A stretch of DNA of 10,926 nucleotides. Source: an uncultured Bacteroidales bacterium (lineage in GTDB: Bacteria; Bacteroidota; Bacteroidia; Bacteroidales; Paludibacteraceae). The stretch lies in contig CALZHO010000021.1 of NCBI GenBank assembly GCA_945787425.1, forward strand, positions 1 through 10,926, in the 5' to 3' direction. The notes below the pieces were generated by a model, which was not told where the DNA came from, ran no database searches, and was given only the letters and a program-made list of their open reading frames with translations. The translations under genes and the position numbers were made by a program. Of the stretch, positions 1 through 5,551 are shown one piece after another (within the stretch, counting starts at the first letter, position 1; every line of letters starts with the position of its first letter).

Positions 1-459
1 GGTATCGAAGACTTGGAAATATCTATTGGTCACAGGATTAGCAAAAATATCCTCCACCTCGTCATAGTTCGCCAATATTTCTCGGCGAACAGCCTGCAAC
101 AAGTCTTTGTTAGGGCACCACATACCGCCTGCAAACATACATTTATCGGGTTGAATATGAATATAGTACCCTCCTCTATCACTTTTCTTGCCGCCTTTTA
201 CTGCGGGGAACACCCCAAACCACTCTTTGAAAGGGCGTTTGTCGGGTGAGAAACGCACATCGCGATAAATACGCCATATACAATCTTTGGGTTGCAATGT
301 TGCCAAATCTGGGTCCATCTCCGCCAATCGCTCCAACCATTCCGCCGTAAACTGTTCAAAACGTTGTTGGCAATCGCGGTACCAATCTTTGTGCTCATTA
401 AACCACTCACGGTTGTTATTGCACGATAATTCTACTAAAAAATTCAGTATCTCTTTCAT
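1..459 (-). CDS. DUF2461 family protein, 3' end cut off by window edge
   Basis: Reading the minus strand from the ATG at 459 gives 153 codons with no stop, running off the left edge. The protein begins MKEILNFLVELSCNNNREWF and continues through WRIYRDVRFSPDKRPFKEWFG (about residues 62-82), a GGYYIHIQPD segment near residue 97 and MFAGGMW near 108. This order (NNxxWF, then RDxRFSxDKxPFKxxxG, then YYxHI, then GGGxW-like) is the pattern of the DUF2461 (TIGR02453) family. Family members are usually a little over 200 residues, so roughly the last third is missing here. The biochemical function of the family is not established. The start is supported by a -7 promoter box (481-488) ending about 20 bases upstream, which leaves only a short leader. 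It is divergent from the tRNA-Arg gene. Family assignment is from recognition of motifs, not a search. Confidence 0.87.
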   Translation of the reverse strand, partial: MKEILNFLVELSCNNNREWFNEHKDWYRDCQQRFEQFTAEWLERLAEMDPDLATLQPKDCIWRIYRDVRFSPDKRPFKEWFGVFPAVKGGKKSDRGGYYIHIQPDKCMFAGGMWCPNKDLLQAVRREILANYDEVEDIFANPVTNRYFQVFDT

Positions 460-480
460 GTTCTTTTACAATTTTCGCTG

Positions 481-512
481 CAAAGGTACACAAAAATTTG
501 CACACTTGCAAT
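481..512 (-). promoter_or_regulatory. Bacteroidota-type promoter for the DUF2461 gene
   Basis: On the minus strand the -7 box TACCTTTG lies at 488-481 and an ATTG -33 box at 512-509, with 20 bases between. This matches the Bacteroidota primary sigma pattern TTTG-N19/20-TAnnTTTG. The predicted start of transcription is near 474, about 15 bases ahead of the ATG. It overlaps the oppositely directed promoter at 497-528. Confidence 0.75.
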
Positions 513-528
513 TTTTTCACTACCTTTG
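497..528 (+). promoter_or_regulatory. Bacteroidota-type promoter for tRNA-Arg (and probably rnhA)
   Basis: TTTG at 497-500, 20 bases, then TACCTTTG at 521-528. Predicted transcription start near 535, about 45 bases ahead of the tRNA. Its -33 box and the -33 box of the divergent promoter lie in one inverted repeat, TTGCA (498-502) CACT TGCAA (507-511), so the two promoters compete for the same face of DNA. Confidence 0.75.
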
Positions 529-579
529 CACCGCGTTTCTTTCTCGCAAGCACATTTTCATAATCGCGCATTCCGACGA

Positions 580-654
580 GGTCTCATAGTTCAATGGATA
601 GAATAAGGTCCTCCTAAGACTTAGATTCGGGTTCGATTCCCGATGAGACTACCA
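580..654 (+). tRNA. tRNA-Arg (anticodon CCT)
   Basis: A full cloverleaf can be drawn. The acceptor stem 580-586 pairs with 644-650 (first pair G-T). T8 is 587. The D arm is 589-604 with GG at 596-597. The anticodon stem 606-610/618-622 closes the loop CTCCTAA with anticodon CCT at 613-615. The variable loop is four bases. The T arm 627-643 carries the loop TTCGATT. The discriminator is A651 and CCA is encoded at 652-654. CCT reads AGG arginine codons. The encoded CCA and the strong promoter upstream argue for an intact gene. It may be co-transcribed with rnhA, since no terminator separates them. Confidence 0.95.
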
Positions 655-704
655 AACAATACTAAACAACACTACACAATTCTATACAACTCTACACCAC
701 ACTC
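651..704 (+). repeat. 10-base periodic A/C-rich leader between tRNA-Arg and rnhA
   Basis: From the end of the tRNA to just before the rnhA ATG the sequence divides into five degenerate 10-base units starting at 651, 661, 671, 681 and 691: ACCAAACAAT, ACTAAACAAC, ACTACACAAT, TCTATACAAC, TCTACACCAC. It is almost free of G on the plus strand, so it would make an unstructured leader RNA. Confidence 0.6.
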
Positions 705-707
705 TTT

Positions 708-1376
708 ATGGCAAAACAAAAAGCAAAATTTTATGTAGTTTGGCAAGGGCGCGAGGCGGGAATCTACGACTCGTGGGCTGCCTGCGAAGCCCAAGTGAAG
801 GGCGTCGCCGCCAAATACAAAGGTTTTGCCACGCTCGCTGAAGCTCAGCAGGCCCTCGCCGCCAATCCCGAAGATTATATTACCAGCAAATCTACACCGC
901 TACAAAATAGCCGTCACCTCGCTGCAAGCGACACAACTTCGGCGCAGCCGACATTACCGCTACAGAGTAGCCCTATTCTCCCCGCTCTTGCAGTCGATGC
1001 CGCTTGTTCAGGTAATCCTGGACTAATGGAGTTCCGCGGGGTCATAGCCGACATAGGCACGCAGGTTTTTCATCGTGGTCCATATGTGGACGGAACGAAT
1101 AATATTGGCGAGTTCTTGGCCATCGTGCTCGGGTTGGCATATTTGAAAATCAACAATTTACCTTGGGCATTGTACTCGGATAGCAAAACGGCTATCTCAT
1201 GGGTAAGGCAGAAGCAATGCAAGACGAAACTGGAGTGGAACGCCAAGAATCAGGACCTATTGTTGGCAGTGCGCGCCGCTGAAAAATGGTTGCATGAAAA
1301 CACCTGGACCACACCCATCTACAAATGGGACACCGAACACTGGGGGGAGATACCAGCAGATTTCGGGCGAAAATAG
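708..1376 (+). CDS. rnhA: Ribonuclease H with N-terminal viroplasmin-type domain
   Basis: Type 1 RNase H, which cuts the RNA strand of RNA-DNA hybrids in the cytoplasm (R-loop and primer removal). Of 222 residues, about 6-50 (FYVVWQGREAGIYDSWAACE and following) form the small caulimovirus viroplasmin-like hybrid-binding domain typical of eukaryotic RNase H1 and of Bacteroidota RnhA. Residues 55-92 are a low-complexity S/T/P/Q linker. The catalytic domain begins near 93. The four acidic active-site residues are visible: D97 in VDAACSGNPG, E135 in NNIGEFLAI, D158 in YSDSKTA and D218 in the C-terminal IPADFGRK. The usual DGSC-type motif reads DAAC here. Length is normal. The ATG follows the tRNA-Arg gene by 53 bases with no promoter or terminator in between, so processing from a tRNA-rnhA transcript is likely (inference). 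Confidence 0.93.
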   Translation: MAKQKAKFYVVWQGREAGIYDSWAACEAQVKGVAAKYKGFATLAEAQQALAANPEDYITSKSTPLQNSRHLAASDTTSAQPTLPLQSSPILPALAVDAACSGNPGLMEFRGVIADIGTQVFHRGPYVDGTNNIGEFLAIVLGLAYLKINNLPWALYSDSKTAISWVRQKQCKTKLEWNAKNQDLLLAVRAAEKWLHENTWTTPIYKWDTEHWGEIPADFGRK

Positions 1377-1378
1377 CG

Positions 1379-1396
1379 CAAAAACACCCCTTTTTG
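1379..1396. terminator. Weak A/T stem after rnhA, possible terminator
   Basis: Just after the rnhA stop, CAAAAA (1379-1384), the loop CACCCC and TTTTTG (1391-1396) make a short stem that is mostly A-T. It could work as a weak bidirectional terminator, but it lacks a G/C core, so I give it low confidence. Confidence 0.3.
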
Positions 1397-1425
1397 TAAA
1401 ACAAAAATAGCAAAACTGCAAAAAA

Positions 1426-1457
1426 TTTGCGTGTTTCAAAAAAAAAGTGTAATTTTG
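1426..1457 (+). promoter_or_regulatory. Bacteroidota-type promoter for gapA
   Basis: TTTG at 1426-1429, 20 bases, TAATTTTG at 1450-1457. Transcription would start near 1464, giving a leader of about 105 bases before the gapA ATG. The -33 box is part of a small inverted repeat GCAAA-AAA-TTTGC (1418-1430). Confidence 0.75.
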
Positions 1458-1475
1458 CACCGATTTTGAGAAATA

Positions 1476-1514
1476 GGGGCCTCCCCAAACCCCTCTCTAA
1501 AGGGAGGGGCTTTC
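1476..1514 (+). repeat. G/C-rich hairpin element in the gapA 5' leader
   Basis: A C-rich then G-rich element stands out in the otherwise A/T-rich leader. CCCCTC (1490-1495) pairs with GAGGGG (1504-1509), extended by T1496-G1503 and C1497-G1502 around the loop TAAA. Just upstream, GGGGCCTCCCC (1476-1486) offers a competing partner for the same G-run. I recall similar CCTCCCC...CCCCTC...GAGGGGCTT elements as dispersed intergenic repeats in Bacteroidota genomes; whether this is a copy of such a family needs a genome comparison. It lies about 60 bases before the start codon. Confidence 0.55.
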
Positions 1515-1556
1515 AAAAACGAACAATAGAAACAAAATTAATATTAATTTTTTTAA

Positions 1557-2579
<1,023 letters not shown>

Positions 2580-2597
2580 TTCCAATAGCGCAATGGC

Positions 2598-2660
2598 GCG
2601 TCCTATAGGCGGTACGCCGTCCTATAGCGGGGTCCCCGAACAATCTGTTGATTGTGGGGG
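2598..2660 (+). repeat. Two consecutive hairpins in the gapA 3' region
   Basis: Hairpin one: CTATAGGCGG (2603-2612) pairs with CCG and CCTATAG (2617-2619 and 2621-2627), with T2620 bulged, around the loop TACG. Hairpin two: CCCC (2634-2637) plus ACAATC (2640-2645) pairs with GATTGT (2650-2655) plus GGGG (2656-2659), with a two-base bulge and the loop TGTT. Both come before the terminator at 2689-2723, so the gapA mRNA would end in three stem-loops. They may protect the 3' end, or be remains of a mobile repeat. Confidence 0.55.
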
Positions 2661-2688
2661 TGCTCTTAGCGAAGCGTCCAATATCCCT

Positions 2689-2723
2689 AAAAAAGAGGCA
2701 CTCATATCGAGTGCCTCTTTTTT
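2689..2723. terminator. Bidirectional intrinsic terminator after gapA
   Basis: A perfect 15-base inverted repeat: AAAAAAGAGGCACTC (2689-2703), loop ATATC, GAGTGCCTCTTTTTT (2709-2723). The T-run on either strand makes it work in both directions. It lies 110 bases after the gapA stop. Confidence 0.92.
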
Positions 2724-2987
2724 ACTTTTAGTACTTTTGTTAAGATTCTGTTCCTTTGTGCCTTATATATATGCTCCGTGTAAAAGACCAACGAAGAACC
2801 AAGGATGAACCAAGGAAGGACCTAAGAACTCCGAATCAGGAAATGTGCGTTTTATTAAGACATATCGCTTTCCTAAAAATTTGTCTCCCCTCCTAAAAAG
2901 GTTGACTAAAGTCCTAAAACAGTTGACTCTCGAAAGGAGAAATATGTGTTATCAATCAGATAAAATGCACTCCAACGAGCGATTTTA
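2724..2987. other. Gene-free interval with two short-repeat arrays
   Basis: No convincing gene on either strand. Short open frames here lack promoter support and recognisable sequence. A lone TACTTTTG at 2732-2739 matches the -7 box but has no -33 partner. The interval holds two arrays: units beginning GACCAACGAA, GAACCAAGGAT, GAACCAAGGAA at 2786, 2796 and 2807 (period 10-11), and TCCTAAAA-headed units at 2871, 2891 and 2912 (period 20-21). Confidence 0.6.
2871..2932 (+). repeat. Three TCCTAAAA units spaced two helical turns apart
   Basis: TCCTAAAA begins at 2871, 2891 and 2912. The last two units share TCCTAAAA, then two bases, then GTTGACT over 21 bases; the first is more diverged (TCCTAAAAATTTGTCTCCCC). 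Spacing of 20-21 bases puts each on the same DNA face. The last unit ends about 55 bases upstream of the -33 box of the DUF4160-DUF2442 promoter. Confidence 0.55.
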
Positions 2988-3019
2988 TTTGCACAATTCA
3001 AAAAAAAGTTGTATCTTTG
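2988..3019 (+). promoter_or_regulatory. Promoter of the DUF4160-DUF2442 operon
   Basis: TTTG at 2988-2991, 20 bases, TATCTTTG at 3012-3019. Transcription should start near 3026, which rules out the upstream in-frame ATG at 3009 and selects the ATG at 3045. The spacer shares TTTGCnCAATTCAAAA with the promoter at 3671-3702. Confidence 0.75.
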
Positions 3020-3044
3020 CGACCAAATTATAACAACAGATAAG

Positions 3045-3347
3045 ATGCCTAAGATTTTTGAGTACTTCGGATTTATATTTTTCTTCTACTCCAATGAACA
3101 TGAACCTATTCATGTACATGTAATGCACAACGGATGCCAGAGCATCTTTGAGTTGATTATGATGGATGGAGAATTAGTGGAAATCCGAGTTCGAGAAAAG
3201 GCAGGCGAGGATCCATTGCCAAACAAAGATAAAAAGACTGCCGAAGCATTTATTCGCAAGTATTGCAAGAATATCATTCAAAAATGGGTGAAGTTCTTCG
3301 TGATGAAGCAAGCAGTCAAGAGTACTAACATTAAAACCAAAATATAA
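3045..3347 (+). CDS. DUF4160 domain protein
   Basis: 100 residues from the ATG at 3045. An in-frame ATG lies at 3009, but it sits before the predicted transcription start and overlaps the promoter, so the short form is chosen. Residues 1-30 carry the DUF4160 hallmark: IFEYFGFIFFFYSNEHEPIHVHV, with histidines H19, H23 and H25 in EHEPIHVHV. A mid region ELVEIRVREKAGEDPLP follows, and a basic helical C-terminus (AEAFIRKYCKNIIQKWVKFF). DUF4160 proteins are usually about 80-100 residues. Biochemical function is not established. The gene is followed two bases later by a DUF2442 gene, an arrangement repeatedly seen for these two families, which suggests a shared role, possibly of toxin-antitoxin type (inference from gene pairing only). 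The histidine cluster could bind metal or serve catalysis, which is also inference. Confidence 0.87.
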   Translation: MPKIFEYFGFIFFFYSNEHEPIHVHVMHNGCQSIFELIMMDGELVEIRVREKAGEDPLPNKDKKTAEAFIRKYCKNIIQKWVKFFVMKQAVKSTNIKTKI

Positions 3348-3349
3348 CT

Positions 3350-3601
3350 ATGAGCAAACTTATGATCATCGGAGCTGAGAATCTTGGCAATTCTTCGGTT
3401 CGGTTGTCATTCAATGACAATACAACACAGGTTGTGGATATTGGCAGTTTCATTCGCCGTCATCCACATCCTCAGTACAACAAGTACCTTGAACCACGCC
3501 ATTTCGCAAAGTTCAGTATTGAGAATGGCAATATCGTATGGGGCAAAAACTGGGATCTTATCTTCCCAATAGAACAATTGCACGCAGGTACACTGCAATA
3601 A
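3350..3601 (+). CDS. DUF2442 domain protein
   Basis: 83 residues, starting two bases after the DUF4160 stop, so translation is probably coupled. The fold signature of DUF2442 is visible: an N-terminal strand region (VRLSFNDNTTQVVDI, 17-31), then YLEPRHFAKFSIENGNIVW (46-64) and the closing WGKNWDLIFPIEQL (64-77), which corresponds to the family's typical V-W-x-n-x-x-DL-x-P-E-x-L ending. Small single-domain members of this kind often sit next to DUF4160 genes. No catalytic residue can be assigned. If the pair is a toxin-antitoxin system, I cannot tell from sequence which partner is toxic. A terminator lies 33 bases after the stop, so the operon contains just these two genes. Confidence 0.85.
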   Translation: MSKLMIIGAENLGNSSVRLSFNDNTTQVVDIGSFIRRHPHPQYNKYLEPRHFAKFSIENGNIVWGKNWDLIFPIEQLHAGTLQ

Positions 3602-3634
3602 CTTATAATTCATAAATAAACCCAAACTATACTC

Positions 3635-3669
3635 GCCATTTATGCAAAAATCTCATAAATGGCTTTTTT
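3635..3669 (+). terminator. Intrinsic terminator after DUF2442
   Basis: GCCATTTATG (3635-3644) and CATAAATGGC (3654-3663) form a perfect 10-base stem around a 9-base loop, followed by TTTTTT (3664-3669). Confidence 0.88.
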
Positions 3670-3670
3670 A

Positions 3671-3702
3671 TTTGCTCAATTCAAAATAATTCACTACCTT
3701 TG
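3671..3702 (+). promoter_or_regulatory. Promoter upstream of the rod RNA region
   Basis: TTTG at 3671-3674, 20 bases, TACCTTTG at 3695-3702; it begins right after the terminator. Transcription would start near 3709. The next coding start is 360 bases away, so this promoter makes either a non-coding RNA or a very long leader. Confidence 0.75.
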
Positions 3703-3723
3703 CACCGCAAACTTGGAGTGAAA

Positions 3724-3767
3724 GAACAATATTGAACTACTCTGAACGATGTTGAACAATATTGAAC
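3724..3767 (+). repeat. Five GAAC units at exact 10-base spacing
   Basis: GAAC begins at 3724, 3734, 3744, 3754 and 3764. The first and fourth units are identical (GAACAATATT), the second is GAACTACTCT and the third GAACGATGTT. The array lies about 15 bases after the predicted transcription start, so it would be at the 5' end of the RNA. Confidence 0.75.
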
Positions 3768-3813
3768 CACCGCTCTGCGGCTTTGCAGACATAAATAAAA
3801 GGCGTTTATTGGC

Positions 3814-3990
3814 GCTTGTTTTGGAGCAACGAAATCCGGAAAATTTCTCTAACCCAAAGCAAGAGAGCGGTAAATGCCCCTTGGTGTGTTTAATCCGTTG
3901 TGTCCCACAACGATTAACATATCGGCGTGGGCATTCATTGTTTATTCTTGTTAGTAGGGTCATTCCGGAGCCTCGTTGCTAAGAATAAGC
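3814..3990 (+). ncRNA. Rod-shaped structured RNA, candidate 6S RNA
   Basis: About 177 bases fold back on themselves. The closing stem pairs 3814-3822 with 3982-3990 (two G-T pairs), AGCAACGA (3825-3832) with TCGTTGCT (3973-3980), and TCCGGAA (3835-3841) with TTCCGGA (3963-3969). A loosely paired middle follows (ACCC 3852-3855 with GGGT 3957-3960; CAAGA 3860-3864 with TCTTG 3946-3950; or a local TCTCT/AGAGA hairpin at 3846-3866). Then AATGCCC (3873-3879) pairs with GGGCATT (3929-3935), and an apical hairpin CGTTGT (3896-3901)/ACAACG (3907-3912) has a T/A-rich extension. Rod shape, length and an open centre are the architecture of 6S RNA, which binds RNA polymerase holoenzyme. In the 3' strand of the centre, TATTCTTG (3943-3950) nearly matches the -7 box. 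An A-run/T-run stem at 3991-4012 may be a weak terminator. Alternatively this is a structured leader of the lipoprotein mRNA. Structure: fairly sure; 6S identity: unproven. Confidence 0.5.
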
Positions 3991-4068
3991 AAAAAGAGGT
4001 TCCACGCTTTTTCTATATTATACCAACGGGGTGTTTGGAGCCAACTTCCCACAAGTAAAATTAAACAT

Positions 4069-5019
4069 ATGAAAAAGTTATTATTTATTTTTGCTGCTGC
4101 TTTATTTGTAGCATGTAATCCCATTCCTAAAAAATCAATCTTTGAAGATTTATCTACAGACGAACTGGCTTCTATCATTAAGTCTGATTCTAATTTTACA
4201 GAATTTTATGAAAACATTCATTCACTTGTTAAAATCTCTATGTTTTCTGATATTCAAAAAGCAGAGTACAAAGATGTTACCTATCGTCGTTTATATAAAT
4301 ACTACCATCGTAATAACTTTGAACCTGAGTATTGGCAACCATTAACAGAACAATGGAGCAACGAATGGGACGATACAATGGCTAAAGACCTACTTAAAGT
4401 AGACTCTGTTTCTGCATATTGGGCTGATTATAAGAAACAACACTCATTAAGTAGATTTGCTAAAGTTGAGTTGGCTGACTTTCGTATCACTTATTTTTAT
4501 AGCATGATAGATGATGCCTATATTTGCTTTGATATAACTCCACTACAAGGAACAATAGAGCAAATTAAGTTTACTTGCACATATGGATTTAAAATAGATG
4601 GTGATGATGGTAAAAAAACTTATGCTTATAGATATGCATCGCCAATCACAAAAACTAAAAGAGGTTATTGGGATATAGACTACTTCGAAAGAGATAAATT
4701 CAAAAATATGACCGTCAAGAAATTCTTACAAGAATATGATATGGAAATCGAAGTTACAGATGTTCGCATAGAGGGTAAAAATTATAGTCTTAATGATTTG
4801 AATATTCCTGAAGAGGTTCTAATTTTATGGCAAGAGGACACATCCGAAAATCGTGACGCAGTTGCCTCATTAGTCAATCCAACTTATGTAAATAAAGAGC
4901 AATACATATCCAACAAAAAAACAGAAGATTTGAAAATATTCGACTTACTATGTTATGAATTTAGCGAAGCACTGCTACAGAATAGTTTATTAAATGGATT
5001 TAAGAAAATCTTTGAATAA
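4069..5019 (+). CDS. Unrecognised AT-rich lipoprotein
   Basis: 316 residues from the ATG at 4069. An upstream in-frame ATG at 3976 would add 31 residues encoded by the rod RNA's closing strand and would bury the signal peptide, so it is rejected. MKKLLFIFAAALFVAC is a lipoprotein signal peptide with lipobox FVAC and the lipidated Cys16; Asn follows. The mature part is hydrophilic, rich in aromatic residues and charge, and shows no motif I know: notable segments are RRLYKYYHRNNFEPEYW, a central likely beta-rich region (FKIDGDDGKKTYAYRYASPI) and a helical C-terminus. Base composition is visibly more AT-rich than rnhA, gapA or the right-hand operon. It is followed 16 bases later by a secreted protein gene, so the two probably form one operon. 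No promoter is evident between the rod RNA and the ATG. Function unknown. Confidence 0.8.
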   Translation: MKKLLFIFAAALFVACNPIPKKSIFEDLSTDELASIIKSDSNFTEFYENIHSLVKISMFSDIQKAEYKDVTYRRLYKYYHRNNFEPEYWQPLTEQWSNEWDDTMAKDLLKVDSVSAYWADYKKQHSLSRFAKVELADFRITYFYSMIDDAYICFDITPLQGTIEQIKFTCTYGFKIDGDDGKKTYAYRYASPITKTKRGYWDIDYFERDKFKNMTVKKFLQEYDMEIEVTDVRIEGKNYSLNDLNIPEEVLILWQEDTSENRDAVASLVNPTYVNKEQYISNKKTEDLKIFDLLCYEFSEALLQNSLLNGFKKIFE

Positions 5020-5035
5020 TATAAGACTAATAGAC

Positions 5036-5551
5036 ATGAAGAAGATTGCTATATTTTTGGTTGCAATATTGTTTTCAATGACTATTTTTGCACAAGTAAC
5101 ACCTAAAGAAAAACGTGCAGCTTTCCTTACGCCACCATACTATACAAATTGGATAGGTGCTGATTTTCTTACCATATCAACAGTTGAAGCGGAATTTGAT
5201 GTAACGCCTGCTCAAATAGTAGGGCTAACTTTCTTCTATGACTTTGGAGATTGCTTTGTAGGAATGGAAGCCAATGAGCAAAGTGTTGTAATACAATTAG
5301 CCATTAGACTTTTTAGTGCTCAAGCAACAGGTTTTATACAAAATGCTATTGATTATGGATATGAAATTGTTGACATCGGAGAAAATGTTAACATTAGATT
5401 AAATAATAAAGAAGTGTTTCCTGAGGTGTATGAGAGTGATGTTAAAATATATCGTAAAGTAACAGAAAATGGAAAGGTATATTTGGAAGTGGCAAATAAT
5501 AGCAAGAATATTAATGAATATGAAATAGTGATTTATAGAGCAATGGAGTGA
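5036..5551 (+). CDS. Unrecognised small secreted protein
   Basis: 171 residues from the ATG at 5036, chosen over the in-frame ATG at 4994 because it places a classical signal peptide first (MKKIAIFLVAILFSMTIFAQ, cleavage probably after FAQ) and avoids overlap with the lipoprotein gene. The mature protein begins VTPKEKRAAFLTPPYYTNWI and contains short alternating strands (VEAEFDVTPAQIVGLTFFYDFGDCFVGM; KVYLEVANNSKNINEYEIVIYRAME at the end). I do not recognise a domain. It has the same AT-rich composition as the upstream lipoprotein and follows it by 16 bases, so joint transcription and a joint role in the envelope are likely (inference). There is no obvious terminator straight after it. Confidence 0.75.
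   Translation: MKKIAIFLVAILFSMTIFAQVTPKEKRAAFLTPPYYTNWIGADFLTISTVEAEFDVTPAQIVGLTFFYDFGDCFVGMEANEQSVVIQLAIRLFSAQATGFIQNAIDYGYEIVDIGENVNIRLNNKEVFPEVYESDVKIYRKVTENGKVYLEVANNSKNINEYEIVIYRAME

Noticed and set aside
580..1376. tRNA-Arg considered as an integration site for a mobile island
   Set aside because: No integrase gene and no repeated tRNA 3' end in the window; rnhA follows directly, which suggests undisturbed core DNA.
2732..2739. Isolated TACTTTTG resembling a -7 box
   Set aside because: No TTTG-like -33 box at the right distance and no gene in the next 270 bases; chance match is likely in A/T-rich DNA.
2593..2808. 71-codon plus-strand open frame just after gapA
   Set aside because: It reads through two hairpins and the strong terminator, and has no promoter.
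3749..3982. 77-codon plus-strand open frame across the rod RNA
   Set aside because: It is explained by the base-paired RNA structure and overlaps the repeat array; the protein is basic, low in structure and has no family resemblance.
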